DNA of 64,000 nucleotides from Halococcus saccharolyticus DSM 5350 (GCF_000336915.1 NZ_AOMD01000025.1:1-64000), one strand, 5' to 3'. Shown: positions 51,106 through 60,494, counted from the stretch's first letter. Translations and numbers: made by a program. The notes: generated by a model from the letters alone, not told the origin.

Positions 51106-51930
51106 ATGTCACTACGGATCGGGACGGCACTCCGCGAGGGTGCCCGCCGGACGGTCACGCGCGACGGTCTCGTTCTCGCGGTTGCGTTCGTCGTCATCGG
51201 AATCGTCACCGCTCTCGCCACACAGACGATCGTCGCCGAGGCAGTCGATGCGCTCATCGAGGCTCTCAGGACAGAATCGGGGACTGCACCGGAGGATCTC
51301 ACTCCGGGCGAGATCGACCAGATCGAGACCGCTCTCGAAGGACAGGCTCCGCTCGCGCTGCCGATCTCACCACTCGTCGCGGGGCTGCTTCTCGTGCTCA
51401 CGGGAATTCTCGCGGAGGCGGTCAACATCGTCGCCGTTCGAGCCTTCTTCGCCGACAGCGGCCAGGAACTCTCGGCCGGACTCGCCGGCCGGAACATCGT
51501 GCTGGCGACGCTCAACGGTATCGTCGGCGGGATCGTCGTCGGCATCATCGTCGCCATCGGGCTGATCTTCCTGATCGTTCCAGGGATCTTCTTCGCGATC
51601 GCCTTCCTCTTTCTCAGACAGGAGATCGCGGTCGAGGACGAGAATTTCGTCGACGCGATGGCGAGTAGCTGGCAGCTGACGAAGGGCGACCGGCTCGAAT
51701 TGTTCGCGCTCGTACTCGGCGTTGCCGTTCTCGTTTTCCTCGTTTCGACGGTGGTACCGTTGCTGTTCGGGGCCGTCAGCCCGCTTGTCAACGTGATCGT
51801 TTCGATCCTCGTCGGCGGCGTGACGGCCGTGTTCGGCACCGCGGTGATAACGCGTGCGTACGCACAGCTCCACGCCGACCGCGCCGCCGTCCGGAACGAC
51901 GAGGCCGACACCGACGAGTGGGCGGTCTGA
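51106..51930 (+). CDS. Membrane protein (DUF7847-type), hypothetical
   Basis: Protein of 274 residues with six predicted helices, including LVLAVAFVVIGIVTALATQ, NIVLATLNGIVGGIVVGIIV and VLGVAVLVFLVSTVVPLLFG. The segment FLRQEIAVEDENFVDAMASSW is characteristic of haloarchaeal proteins of this type. A TATA-like TTTAATAT (51074-51081) lies 28 bases before the ATG. Function unknown. Confidence 0.72.
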   Translation: MSLRIGTALREGARRTVTRDGLVLAVAFVVIGIVTALATQTIVAEAVDALIEALRTESGTAPEDLTPGEIDQIETALEGQAPLALPISPLVAGLLLVLTGILAEAVNIVAVRAFFADSGQELSAGLAGRNIVLATLNGIVGGIVVGIIVAIGLIFLIVPGIFFAIAFLFLRQEIAVEDENFVDAMASSWQLTKGDRLELFALVLGVAVLVFLVSTVVPLLFGAVSPLVNVIVSILVGGVTAVFGTAVITRAYAQLHADRAAVRNDEADTDEWAV

Positions 51931-51978
51931 CGCCGGGGAGCCGCGGCGTTTAACCGCGTGCCGTACCAGCTACCACGT

Positions 51979-52506
51979 ATGGCAGAGCCACGCGTCCCTG
52001 GGAGTCGGGGGTCGGACCTCGCCCTCCCCTGCGGCGAGTCGGTCGCGATTGCGGACCTCGACATGGGGATGCGGGAGTTCGGCTGTGACTGCGGCGAGCG
52101 CCACGCCCTCGTGATGGACGTCCACCCGCCGAGTCGATTCGTCCCCGAGTCACTCGTGGAGGTGCTCCGCGAGACGATCGAATCAGAGGACGGTGACGAG
52201 TTCGATACGATCCATCTGATGGGTGTCGTGCTGGAGGAGTTCCCCCAGAAGGTCGTCGCCGAGGACGTCGCGGAGAACAGCGACGTGGGCTACGCGCTGG
52301 TCTGGGCCACCGACTTCGACGCCCGACGACTCCACGAGATCGTGGTCGAACTCATCGTGGAGCTGATGGAACACGCGGTGAGCCACGCCGACGACGACGC
52401 GGCGAGCGAGTTCGAACGCCAGATGCACGAGTTCGACGTGGAGGCGTTCGTCGAGCAGTACCGCCGCGAGCGCGAGTTCGAACGCGAGACCGACACGCCC
52501 GTCTGA
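51979..52506 (+). CDS. Conserved haloarchaeal protein (DUF5815-like)
   Basis: Soluble protein of 175 residues. Near the N-terminus a CGES...MREFGCDCGERHALVMDVHPP segment has a possible metal-binding Cys pair; the rest is helical and acidic (EVLRETIESEDGDEFDTIHL ... EFERQMHEFDVEAFVEQYRR). ATG 51979 (MAEPRVPGSRGSDLALP) preferred over an earlier in-frame codon. TATA-like GTTTAAC about 30 bases upstream. Role unknown. Confidence 0.72.
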   Translation: MAEPRVPGSRGSDLALPCGESVAIADLDMGMREFGCDCGERHALVMDVHPPSRFVPESLVEVLRETIESEDGDEFDTIHLMGVVLEEFPQKVVAEDVAENSDVGYALVWATDFDARRLHEIVVELIVELMEHAVSHADDDAASEFERQMHEFDVEAFVEQYRREREFERETDTPV

Positions 52507-52610
52507 CGCCCCCGTACCGGGCGTATCGGTGCCGGCTGGCGATTCGCCGAACAGAGCGTCATACGGCTGTCTGACGCCATGTTATGTGGGTGGAGGCCAT
52601 GGGAAGACGT

Positions 52611-52841
52611 ATGCAACTCCGCCGGAGCGAGTTCGAGCGCATCCGGACGGCGCTCGCGGAGGTCGAACCTGACGAGCCGTTGACGGCCCGGGAGATCCAC
52701 GACCTGCTCGACGAGCGCGGCGAAACCCTCGACAGCCCACACCGGGTGGCCACCGTTCTCGGCCGCCGTGCGGACGGCGAGGTCGAAGTCATCCGGGACC
52801 GCCCGTACCGATATCGCGTGCTCGACGACACGGCGAACTGA
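52611..52841 (+). CDS. Small winged-helix-like protein, hypothetical
   Basis: Protein of 76 residues: MQLRRSEFERIRTALAEVEP, then LTAREIHDLLDERGETLDSPHRVATVLGRR (split here only for length) with a beta-hairpin EVEVIRDRPYRYRVL. The helix-helix-helix-hairpin order suits a minimal winged helix. ATG 52611 preferred; ATG 52599 is an alternative. Possibly a DNA-binding regulator. Confidence 0.6.
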   Translation: MQLRRSEFERIRTALAEVEPDEPLTAREIHDLLDERGETLDSPHRVATVLGRRADGEVEVIRDRPYRYRVLDDTAN

Positions 52842-52861
52842 CCGCCGAAGTCGAGCGATTT

Positions 52862-52886
52862 CGGTCGATCAACTGCTTTTCGACCG
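52862..52886. terminator. Hairpin after the winged-helix gene
   Basis: CGGTCGA (52862-52868) pairs with TCGACCG (52880-52886), with a TTTT run within the loop and start of the right arm. A possible terminator about 20 bases after the stop at 52841. Confidence 0.4.
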
Positions 52887-52984
52887 CAGCGGCGCTTCGA
52901 TCCATCGAAACGGCGGCTCCGACGAGCTTGCTGTGGAGTTCCGTCCTCGAACAGGCCACGGGACGAAGTCGCCGTGGCTCACCG

Positions 52985-53001
52985 GTTTCGATTTTCGAAA
53001 C
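52985..53001. promoter_or_regulatory. Inverted repeat upstream of carB
   Basis: GTTTCG (52985-52990), spacer ATTTT, CGAAAC (52996-53001). It lies about 60-80 bases before the carB ATG and about 30 bases before the TATA-like GCTTATTAC (53031-53039). Candidate operator for pyrimidine or arginine control. Confidence 0.45.
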
Positions 53002-53030
53002 TCAATTGCGCATCTCGTATTCTATCGTGG

Positions 53031-53039
53031 TGCTTATTA
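53031..53039 (+). promoter_or_regulatory. TATA-like box of carB
   Basis: GCTTATTAC centred 28 bases before the ATG at 53063; leaderless spacing. Confidence 0.5.
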
Positions 53040-53062
53040 CGATGTACGCATCACGACGGGTA

Positions 53063-56000
53063 ATGACAGACGAGGACAGAACGTTTTTGCTCATCGGCAG
53101 CGGTCCGATCCAGATCGGTCAGGCGGCGGAGTTCGACTACTCCGGCGCGCAGGCGTGTCGCGCGCTCGCGGAGGAGGGCGCGCGAGTCGTCCTCGTCAAC
53201 TCCAACCCGGCGACTATCATGACCGATCCCGAGATGGCCGACGAGGTGTACATCGAACCGATCACCACGGAAGCCATCGCCGAGATCATCGAGGAGGAGC
53301 GCCCGGACGGCGTCATCGCGGGCCTCGGTGGTCAAACGGGACTGAACGTGACCGCCGAACTCGCCGAGGAAGGGGTGCTGGAGGAGTTCGACGTCGAGAT
53401 CATGGGGACGCCGCTCGACACCATCTACGCCACCGAGGATCGTGATCTGTTCCGCCAGCGCATGGAGGACATCGGACAGCCGGTGCCCGCTTCGACGACG
53501 ATCACTCTCGACGAAGGCGAGTCGGTGACGAACCTCGACGAGGCAGGCCTGCGCGAGCGCGTCGATGCGGCGGTCGATTCGGTCGGCGGACTTCCGGTCA
53601 TCTCCCGGACGACCTACACGCTCGGCGGGAGCGGGTCGGGCGTCGTCGAGGACAGCGAGGAGCTGTACGAGCGCGTCCGGAAGGGGCTGCGGCTCTCGCG
53701 CAACAGCGAGGTGCTCATCACCGAGTCGATCGCCGGCTGGGTCGAGCTCGAGTACGAGGTGATGCGCGACGCCGACGACTCGTGTATCATCATCTGCAAC
53801 ATGGAGAACCTCGACCCGATGGGGATTCACACCGGCGAGTCCGTGGTGGTGACCCCAAGCCAGGTGATCCCCGACGACGGCCATCAGGAGATGCGGACCG
53901 CGGCGCTCGACGTGATCCGCGATCTCGGCATCCAGGGTGGCTGTAACATCCAGTTCGCGTGGCGTGACGACGGTACGCCCGGCGGCGAGTACCGCGTCGT
54001 CGAGGTCAACCCCAGAGTCTCGCGCTCGTCCGCACTCGCCTCGAAGGCGACCGGGTATCCCATCGCGCGCGTCACCGCGAAAGTCGCCATGGGGAAACGG
54101 CTCCACGAGATCGACAACGAGATCACCGGCGAGACCACCGCAGCGTTCGAGCCCGCGATCGACTACGTGGTGACCAAGGTTCCGAGATGGCCGAGCGAGA
54201 AGTTCCGGGACGTGGAGTTCGAGCTCGGGACCGCGATGAAGAGCACCGGTGAGGCGATGGCGATCGGGCGGACGTTCGAGGAATCCCTGCTGAAGGCGCT
54301 GCGCTCGACCGAGTACGAGCCCGACGTCGAGTGGGACGCGGTCGACGACGCGACGCTCGAAACGGAGTACCTCGAACGGCCGACGCCCGACCGCCCGTAC
54401 GCGATGTTCGAGGCAGCCGAGCGGGACTACACTGCCGACGATCTGGCGGCCCTCACCGGAATCAAATCGTGGTACACCGAGCGGTACGTCCGGATCGCTG
54501 ACGCCGCGCAAGCGGCCGCCACGGGCGAGTTCCAGCCCGCAGCGAGCGCCGGATTCACCAACAGCGAGATCGCCGCGACCGCCGCGGACGGCGGTGCCGA
54601 GATCGGCGGCGTCGGCGACGTCGAGTCGTCGGTAACGGGCCGGACGTACAAGCAGGTCGACACGTGTGCCGGCGAGTTCGCAGCCGAGACGCCGTACTAC
54701 TACTCCGCACGGAAGCCCGAGTACGCCGACACCGGTCCCTACGAGGGTGAAGGGGCGGCGGGCGAGCTCGAAGTCGATCGCGACGTCGAGAGCGTGGTCG
54801 TGGTCGGCGGCGGCCCGATCCGGATCGGTCAGGGTGTCGAGTTCGACTACTGCTCGGTCCACGCGGTGCGCGCGCTCCGCGAGATGGGGATCGAGGCCCA
54901 CGTCGTCAACAACAACCCCGAAACCGTCTCGACCGACTACGACACCTCCGATGGGTTGTTCTTCGAGCCGATCACGCCCGAGGAGGTTGCCGACGCGATC
55001 GAGGCTACCGGGGCCGACGGCGTGATGGTCCAGTTCGGCGGCCAGACCTCCGTCGACATCGGGCGCGGGCTGGAGAGCGAGATCGATCGGCGGGGCCTCG
55101 ACTGCGAGGTGCTCGGCACGTCTGTCGAGGCGATGGATCTCGCGGAGAACCGCGACCGGTTCAACGTTCTGATGGACGATCTCGACGTCGCCCAGCCCGT
55201 CGGCGGGGCGGCCGTCAGCGAGCACGAGGCGCTCGAACTCGCTCACGAGATCGGCTATCCGGTTCTGGTCCGCCCGAGCTACGTCCTCGGCGGCCGCGCG
55301 ATGGACGTGGTCTACGACGACGACGGCCTCCGGGAGTACGTCGAGGAGGCCGTCCGGGTGAGTCCGGATCAGCCCATCCTGATCGACGAGTTCCTCGCGG
55401 GTGCAGTGGAACTCGATGTCGACGCGGTCGCCGATGGGGAGAACGTCTTGATCGGCGGGATCATGGAGCACGTCGAGTCCGCCGGCGTTCACTCCGGTGA
55501 CTCGGCGTGTATGATCCCGCCGCGCTCTCTCGACGCCGACGTGCTGGCGCGGGTGCGCGATGTCGTCGAGGGGATCGCGGACGCACTCGACACTGTGGGC
55601 CTGCTCAACGTCCAGCTCGCAGTCAGAGACGGCGAGGTCTATGTCCTGGAGGCGAACCCGCGCTCGTCCCGCACTGTGCCGTTCGTCTCGAAGGCCACCG
55701 ACGTGCCGATCGCCAAACTCGCTGCCCAGGTGATGGCGGGTGCGTCGCTCGACGATCTCGATGCGACCGAACAGGTCCCCGAGCAGACGAGCGTGAAGGA
55801 GGTCGTATTGCCGTTCGATCGGCTGCCGGGGAGCGATCCGCGGCTCGGCCCGGAGATGAAGAGTACGGGCGAAGTGATGGGGACCGCCGAGGAGTTCGGG
55901 AAGGCGTACTGGAAGGCCCAGGCCGCGACGGGTAAACCGATCCCAGCCGAGGGCGTCGCGGCGGTCGACCTCTCGGCGGCGGAGTTCCCCGATCCCGCAA

Positions 56001-56281
56001 GCGACGCGGGACGCGATCTCCGTGACGGGTTCGCCGCACACTTCGACTGCCAGGAGTTCGACGACCTCGCGGCGGCGATCCGCGAAGGCGAGGTCGACCT
56101 CGTGATCTCGCGGGACCGCGCGGCACTCGAAGTGTGTGTCGAGGAGGACGTCACGTACTTCTCGACCGAGGCGAGCGCGCGGGCCGCACTCTCCGGCCTC
56201 GCGGCGCGCGACGCGGACTCGGCGGTTGCGGCGGTCGATCGGCGGCCGAAACACGACGCCGAGTGGGGTCGCGCCGACTGA
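53063..56281 (+). CDS. carB: Carbamoyl-phosphate synthase large subunit
   Basis: Full-length CarB of 1072 residues, making carbamoyl phosphate for pyrimidines and arginine. Two homologous ATP-grasp halves are seen: TFLLIGSGPIQIGQAAEFDY (residues 7-26) with ATIMTDPEMADEVYIEPITT, and VVVVGGGPIRIGQGVEFDYC (about 573-592) with ETVSTDYDTSDGLFFEPIT. The C-terminal MGS-like allosteric domain starts near 935 (LVISRDRAALEV late in it). ATG 53063 begins just before the first strand; TATA box at 28 bases. No carA is next to it in this window. Confidence 0.95.
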   Translation: MTDEDRTFLLIGSGPIQIGQAAEFDYSGAQACRALAEEGARVVLVNSNPATIMTDPEMADEVYIEPITTEAIAEIIEEERPDGVIAGLGGQTGLNVTAELAEEGVLEEFDVEIMGTPLDTIYATEDRDLFRQRMEDIGQPVPASTTITLDEGESVTNLDEAGLRERVDAAVDSVGGLPVISRTTYTLGGSGSGVVEDSEELYERVRKGLRLSRNSEVLITESIAGWVELEYEVMRDADDSCIIICNMENLDPMGIHTGESVVVTPSQVIPDDGHQEMRTAALDVIRDLGIQGGCNIQFAWRDDGTPGGEYRVVEVNPRVSRSSALASKATGYPIARVTAKVAMGKRLHEIDNEITGETTAAFEPAIDYVVTKVPRWPSEKFRDVEFELGTAMKSTGEAMAIGRTFEESLLKALRSTEYEPDVEWDAVDDATLETEYLERPTPDRPYAMFEAAERDYTADDLAALTGIKSWYTERYVRIADAAQAAATGEFQPAASAGFTNSEIAATAADGGAEIGGVGDVESSVTGRTYKQVDTCAGEFAAETPYYYSARKPEYADTGPYEGEGAAGELEVDRDVESVVVVGGGPIRIGQGVEFDYCSVHAVRALREMGIEAHVVNNNPETVSTDYDTSDGLFFEPITPEEVADAIEATGADGVMVQFGGQTSVDIGRGLESEIDRRGLDCEVLGTSVEAMDLAENRDRFNVLMDDLDVAQPVGGAAVSEHEALELAHEIGYPVLVRPSYVLGGRAMDVVYDDDGLREYVEEAVRVSPDQPILIDEFLAGAVELDVDAVADGENVLIGGIMEHVESAGVHSGDSACMIPPRSLDADVLARVRDVVEGIADALDTVGLLNVQLAVRDGEVYVLEANPRSSRTVPFVSKATDVPIAKLAAQVMAGASLDDLDATEQVPEQTSVKEVVLPFDRLPGSDPRLGPEMKSTGEVMGTAEEFGKAYWKAQAATGKPIPAEGVAAVDLSAAEFPDPASDAGRDLRDGFAAHFDCQEFDDLAAAIREGEVDLVISRDRAALEVCVEEDVTYFSTEASARAALSGLAARDADSAVAAVDRRPKHDAEWGRAD

Positions 56282-56357
56282 TCGTCTCGTAGACGATTCG
56301 GCCGAACTGTCCGCCGCCGACACCATCTTTATTCGTCCGGGCCGCGATGTATTGGCC

Positions 56358-56633
56358 ATGGCCGAAATCCTCTCCGACGACGAGATCAGTGAGAACGCTC
56401 CCGCGGAGTGGCAGCAGGACGGCGACGAGATCGTTCGGGTCTACGAGTTCGAGGAGTACCTCGACGGCGTGGCCTTCGTCACCGAAGTAGCCGAAATCGC
56501 CGACGAGGAGTTTCACCATCCCGAGATTCAGGTGCGCTTCGACGAGGTCGAGGTGCGTCTGACGAGCCACGAGGCCGGTGGAGTGACCGACCAGGACATC
56601 GAGATGGCCGGGCGGTTCGACGACGTGCGGTAA
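56358..56633 (+). CDS. phhB: Pterin-4a-carbinolamine dehydratase
   Basis: Protein of 91 residues of the PCD/DCoH family, which dehydrates 4a-hydroxy-tetrahydropterin. The active-site motif FHHPEIQVRFDEVEVRLTSH (about residues 51-70) contains the paired His and a third His with conserved Pro, and VTDQDIEMA follows. ATG 56358 lies about 28 bases after the TATA-like CTTTATTC (56326-56333). In archaea without phenylalanine hydroxylase the family may serve molybdopterin or other pterin chemistry; two moeA genes lie downstream on the other strand. Confidence 0.88.
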   Translation: MAEILSDDEISENAPAEWQQDGDEIVRVYEFEEYLDGVAFVTEVAEIADEEFHHPEIQVRFDEVEVRLTSHEAGGVTDQDIEMAGRFDDVR

Positions 56634-56732
56634 CGCACCGGAACCAGCAGCGTCGCGCTCCAGTAGACGACTACACGCTGTCGACCACCGGCAGAAGGGA
56701 TTTATCGGTGGCGACCCTATTGACGGAGCCCG

Positions 56733-57362
56733 ATGGCCCCTCCACAGTACGACTTCTGGCTGCTCGACCTCGACGGTACGCTGGTCGACGTCGAGGCGAG
56801 CTACGTCCGCAGCGTGTTCGATCGCGTGGGCGAGCGCCTCGATCGGCGATTCACCGACCGCGAGGCCGAAACCCTCTGGCACGGGCTCGGCGGTCTGCGC
56901 GACGACCAGCTCCGGGCGTGGGGGATCGATGTCGGCCGGTTCTGGGACGCGCTCCACGCGGTCGAGGACCCCGAGGCTCGCGCGGCCGCGACCTTCCTCT
57001 ACGACGACGCACGGGCGTTCCTCGCGTCGGTCGACGCCCCGATCGGGGTGGTGACTCACTGTCAGCCGTTCCTCGCCGACCCGGTGTTGGATCGGCTCGA
57101 TCTCCGCGAACGGTTCGACGCGGTGGTCTGCTGTACGAGCGAGATCGGCTGGAAACCCGATCCCGCGCCCGTGCAGTTAGCAATCGACCGCCTCGGCGTC
57201 ACACCGGAGAGTCGGGGAGTGCTCGTCGGTGACGGCCCTCACGACGTCGGTGCGGCGTGGAACGCGGGCCTCGACGGGATCCACGTCGAGCGTCACGGCC
57301 ACGATCGCCGGGGATGGTGCGTCCGGGGTGACCGCCGTATCACTGACTTCGGCGACCTCTGA
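56733..57362 (+). CDS. HAD-superfamily phosphatase
   Basis: Protein of 209 residues with nucleophile motif LLDLDGTLVDVEASYV (Asp at about residues 11-13), motif II in IGVVTHCQP, a basic KPDPAP (motif III) and the C-terminal LVGDGPHDVGAAWNAG (motif IV). Substrate unknown; it resembles phosphoglycolate-phosphatase-like enzymes. TATA-like GGATTTATC (56698-56706) about 30 bases before the ATG. Its end overlaps the end of the convergent moeA by 23 bases. Confidence 0.87.
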   Translation: MAPPQYDFWLLDLDGTLVDVEASYVRSVFDRVGERLDRRFTDREAETLWHGLGGLRDDQLRAWGIDVGRFWDALHAVEDPEARAAATFLYDDARAFLASVDAPIGVVTHCQPFLADPVLDRLDLRERFDAVVCCTSEIGWKPDPAPVQLAIDRLGVTPESRGVLVGDGPHDVGAAWNAGLDGIHVERHGHDRRGWCVRGDRRITDFGDL

Positions 57363-59283
57363 ACCCCGGCAAGTCCGCACACAGCTCGTCGAGGTCGTCG
57401 AGGACGCTATCGAGCGCCGCGACGCCAGACTTCTCCATCCGGTCGGAATCAGCGAGCACCCGGACGGTCTCCTCGTCGAGCGAAACGAACCCGCAGTCGA
57501 GCTTCTCGGCGGTCGCACGGAGCCCGAGTCCCGCGTCGGCCCCACCCGCAGCCACCCGCCGCGCCGGACTCTCGTGGGCTTCGAGGGTGAAATCGAAGCC
57601 GTCGATCGCGTCGACGAGGTCGTGGCGGTCGGCGTCGCGCTCGTCGGCGAGGGCGGCAAGCGCGTTCGAGAGGCTCGTCCGCAGGCCGGAAGTCGTGGGT
57701 CGATTGACGAAGGCGAGATCGCGATCCACGAGATCGGCGAGATCGTCCACGTCGTCGGGGTTGTCGGCCGGAACGACGAGGCCCCACTCACGAGTCCAGC
57801 TACCGATTTCGGTCGTGCTGGCGTCCAGTTCATCGGGATCGCCCGCAACCGCCACGACATCGGGAACGCCGTCGCGGAGCCAGCGGCGGGCCGCGCGGCT
57901 CCCGACGCTCAGGTAGCGCGGCCGGTCGATCCGGTCGAGTAGCCGCGAGAGGAGCGGGTCGTCCTCGCCTACACCGAGAAGCGTCGGTGGACGAACGTCG
58001 GGCGAGAACAACTCGACCGTCACTGCCTCGCCCGCATCGAGGTAGGCGACCTCGGCGGCCATCTCCACGATCCCGTCGGCCTCGACGAGGCTGGTGGTCG
58101 CGCCGCTGCCCTTGTCGACCGGGTAGACCAGCGTCTCGCCCGCGCCGTCCTCGATCAGCCCGACCGGCACGAGCCGGTGACGACCCTCCTCGGCACGCTC
58201 CTCGACCGCCATCCGTCCCCGGACCGTAGCGGTCGCAGGCTCCGGAACCCCAGCGGCCCGGCGAATCGCGGGGGCGACGAACGTCCGGAAGATCGAGAGC
58301 GCCGAGACCGGATAGCCGGGCAGCCCGACGTACGCCGAGTCATCCAAACGACCGACGATCATCGGCTTGCCTGGCTTGATCGCGACCCCGTGGAGGAGAA
58401 GGTCGCCCTGCTCCTCGATGACCTTGTAGATCACGTCGACCGCACTCGCGGAAGTCGAGCCGGACGAACAGACCAGATCGCACTCGGCGGCGGCCTCGCG
58501 GAGCACGTCTTCGAGAGCGTCGTAGTCGTCGCCAGCGTGGGGATACACCACGGGCTCGCCACCGGCCTCGGCAACGGCGGCCGCGGTCGCGTTGGAGTTC
58601 ACGTCGTAGATCTGGCCCGCGTCGCTGTCGAGATCCTCGCCGACGCGGACGAGTTCGTCACCCGTCGAGACGATCCCGACCCGGGGTTTCGCACGGACCG
58701 GAACCCGATCGACGCCGAGCGCGGCGAGCAGACCGATCTCGCGCGCCGTCAGCCGGGTACCGGGCCCGAGCGCGCGCTCGCCCGCCGCGATGTCCGCACC
58801 CGCTGGCATCACGTTCTCGCCCGGTGTCACCGACGTTCGGACCGCGACTCGCTCGCCACTCACGTCACCCGCCGCATCGTCCCTCTCCTCGCTCTCACTG
58901 CCGACCCGATCGGTCCGCTCGACCGCCACCATCGCGTCGGCGTCGGACGGCATCACCGCACCGGTAGCGATCTCGACCGCCTCGCCAGGGTCGAGATCCA
59001 CGGTCGGCCGCTCACCGGCTTCGACGACGCCGACGAGATCGAACACTGCGGGATCGGTCTCGGTTGCTCCGAACGTCTCGCGCGCACGGAGCGCGTAGCC
59101 GTCGAGCGCCGACCGATCGAATCCGGGAACGTCGAGGGTCGCGTCGACCCGTTCGGCGAGCACCCGACCCTCGGCGGCGTCGAGCGCCACGGTTTCGGTT
59201 TCCGGATCGAGGTCGAGTGATGCGATCGCGTCGTGGGCCTCGGCCGGTGCGGCGAGATCGCGGAACTGCTTGCGCTCGCTCAT
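57340..59283 (-). CDS. moeA: MoeA fused to a periplasmic-binding-like domain
   Basis: Molybdopterin molybdotransferase of 647 residues. The MoeA part (about 1-405) has FDRSALDGYALRARE, VEIATGAVMPSDADAMVAVE, VGIVSTGDELV and SGSTSASAVDVIYKVI plus PGKPMIVGRL. The C-terminal third (about 430-640) is a PBP/LysR-substrate-binding-like domain, seen in archaeal MoeA proteins, that may sense molybdate or tungstate. ATG 59283 overlaps the stop of the second moeA by four bases (ATGA). The upstream gene is therefore the other MoeA, in one operon. Confidence 0.9.
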   Translation of the reverse strand: MSERKQFRDLAAPAEAHDAIASLDLDPETETVALDAAEGRVLAERVDATLDVPGFDRSALDGYALRARETFGATETDPAVFDLVGVVEAGERPTVDLDPGEAVEIATGAVMPSDADAMVAVERTDRVGSESEERDDAAGDVSGERVAVRTSVTPGENVMPAGADIAAGERALGPGTRLTAREIGLLAALGVDRVPVRAKPRVGIVSTGDELVRVGEDLDSDAGQIYDVNSNATAAAVAEAGGEPVVYPHAGDDYDALEDVLREAAAECDLVCSSGSTSASAVDVIYKVIEEQGDLLLHGVAIKPGKPMIVGRLDDSAYVGLPGYPVSALSIFRTFVAPAIRRAAGVPEPATATVRGRMAVEERAEEGRHRLVPVGLIEDGAGETLVYPVDKGSGATTSLVEADGIVEMAAEVAYLDAGEAVTVELFSPDVRPPTLLGVGEDDPLLSRLLDRIDRPRYLSVGSRAARRWLRDGVPDVVAVAGDPDELDASTTEIGSWTREWGLVVPADNPDDVDDLADLVDRDLAFVNRPTTSGLRTSLSNALAALADERDADRHDLVDAIDGFDFTLEAHESPARRVAAGGADAGLGLRATAEKLDCGFVSLDEETVRVLADSDRMEKSGVAALDSVLDDLDELCADLPGFRGRRSQ

Positions 59284-60494
59284 GGCGCTTCCTCCCAGTG
59301 CTCGACGGCAACGGTCTCACCCGCTGGGATCCCCTCGCGCCCCGTTGCGACGACTACCCAGCCGTCGGCGAGCGCGACGCTCGACAGCGCCCCCGCGCCG
59401 CTCGTCCGCGTCGGAACGGCTGTCGGCATATCGTCGTCGTTCTCACGTAGCTCGACTCGTGCATAGGTTTGTACACCAGGTTCGCTCGCGATCTTCCGAT
59501 CGAGGCGCGCATCGGTCGTCGGGTGGGGTCGAGCCGAGCGGTGGCCGACTTGCCGAAGCGCGGGTCGAAGCAGTTGGACTGCGGCGACGATGCACGAGAC
59601 CGGATAGCCCGGGAGCATCAAAACTGGTGTGTCCGCGACGACGCCGAATCCCGCGGGATGGCCGGGTTTGCAGCCGATTCCGTGAACCAGCACCTCGCCG
59701 AGGTCGTCGACGATCTCGGGGACGAGATCACGCTCGCCGACCGACGAGCCGCCGGTGGTCACCACGAGGTCCTTCGTGAGGTCGCGCTCGATCGCCGCCC
59801 GGAGCGCCGCCCGGTCGTCGGTCACGACCTCCCGATACGTGGCCCGCCCGCCCCAGCGTTCGACGTACCGTGAGGTCGTGAGGCCGTTGGTTTCGACGAC
59901 CTCACCGGGGTCGGGATCACGCTGGACGAGCTCTTCGCCTGTCGGTATCACACCCACGGTCGGGCGCTCGTAGACAGCGACTTCGTCGACACCGACCGAC
60001 TTCAACAGGCCGAGATCCGAGGGACGGAGCCGATGGCCCGGATCGTAGAGGGATTTGCCCGCCCGAACGTCCTCGCCGACCGGGGCGACGTTCTTGCCGG
60101 CGGCGACCGGATCGAACACCTCGATCTCGTCACCGACCGTCTCGACGTGTTCGACCATCACGACCGCATCGGCCCCGTCCGGGAGTTCGCTGCCGGTGTG
60201 GACCCGCGTCGCGGTGCCGGGATCGTCGATCGCACCCCGACGGAGGACGGCGGGCGAGCGCCGACTCGCGTCGAACGTGTCGGTGGCCCGGACCGCGAAC
60301 CCGTCCATCGCCGCACGCCGGTAGTGCGGGACGTCCCGGTCGGCGACGACCGGCTCGGCGAGCACACGGTCGTCGGCTGTGAGGAGTCCCACCGATTCGA
60401 CCCGCTCCGAGGGTTCGATCCGGTCGAGAAGCCGCTCGCGCGCCGTTTCGAGCCGAGTGAGTCGTTTGAACCCGCTCTCGCGGACGTCGTTCAT
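59280..60494 (-). CDS. moeA: Molybdopterin molybdotransferase MoeA (single-domain)
   Basis: Enzyme of 404 residues that inserts molybdenum into adenylylated molybdopterin. Motifs: PHYRRAAMDGFAVRATDTF (about residues 56-74), VHTGSELPDGADAVVMVEHV, GVIPTGEELV, TTGGSSVGERDLVPE and GKPGHPAGFG-like GCKPGHPAGFGVV. First gene of a two-moeA operon. Two MoeA forms may serve molybdenum and tungsten respectively, as proposed for other archaea. ATG 60494 chosen; upstream codons give a low-quality extension. Confidence 0.92.
   Translation of the reverse strand: MNDVRESGFKRLTRLETARERLLDRIEPSERVESVGLLTADDRVLAEPVVADRDVPHYRRAAMDGFAVRATDTFDASRRSPAVLRRGAIDDPGTATRVHTGSELPDGADAVVMVEHVETVGDEIEVFDPVAAGKNVAPVGEDVRAGKSLYDPGHRLRPSDLGLLKSVGVDEVAVYERPTVGVIPTGEELVQRDPDPGEVVETNGLTTSRYVERWGGRATYREVVTDDRAALRAAIERDLTKDLVVTTGGSSVGERDLVPEIVDDLGEVLVHGIGCKPGHPAGFGVVADTPVLMLPGYPVSCIVAAVQLLRPALRQVGHRSARPHPTTDARLDRKIASEPGVQTYARVELRENDDDMPTAVPTRTSGAGALSSVALADGWVVVATGREGIPAGETVAVEHWEEAP

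Noticed and set aside
53051-56359. Very long open frame antisense to carB
   Set aside because: It mirrors carB exactly in the opposite strand. Its translation is rich in Arg and His with no family motif. Such frames arise from GC-rich codon use (G/C at third positions removes stops).
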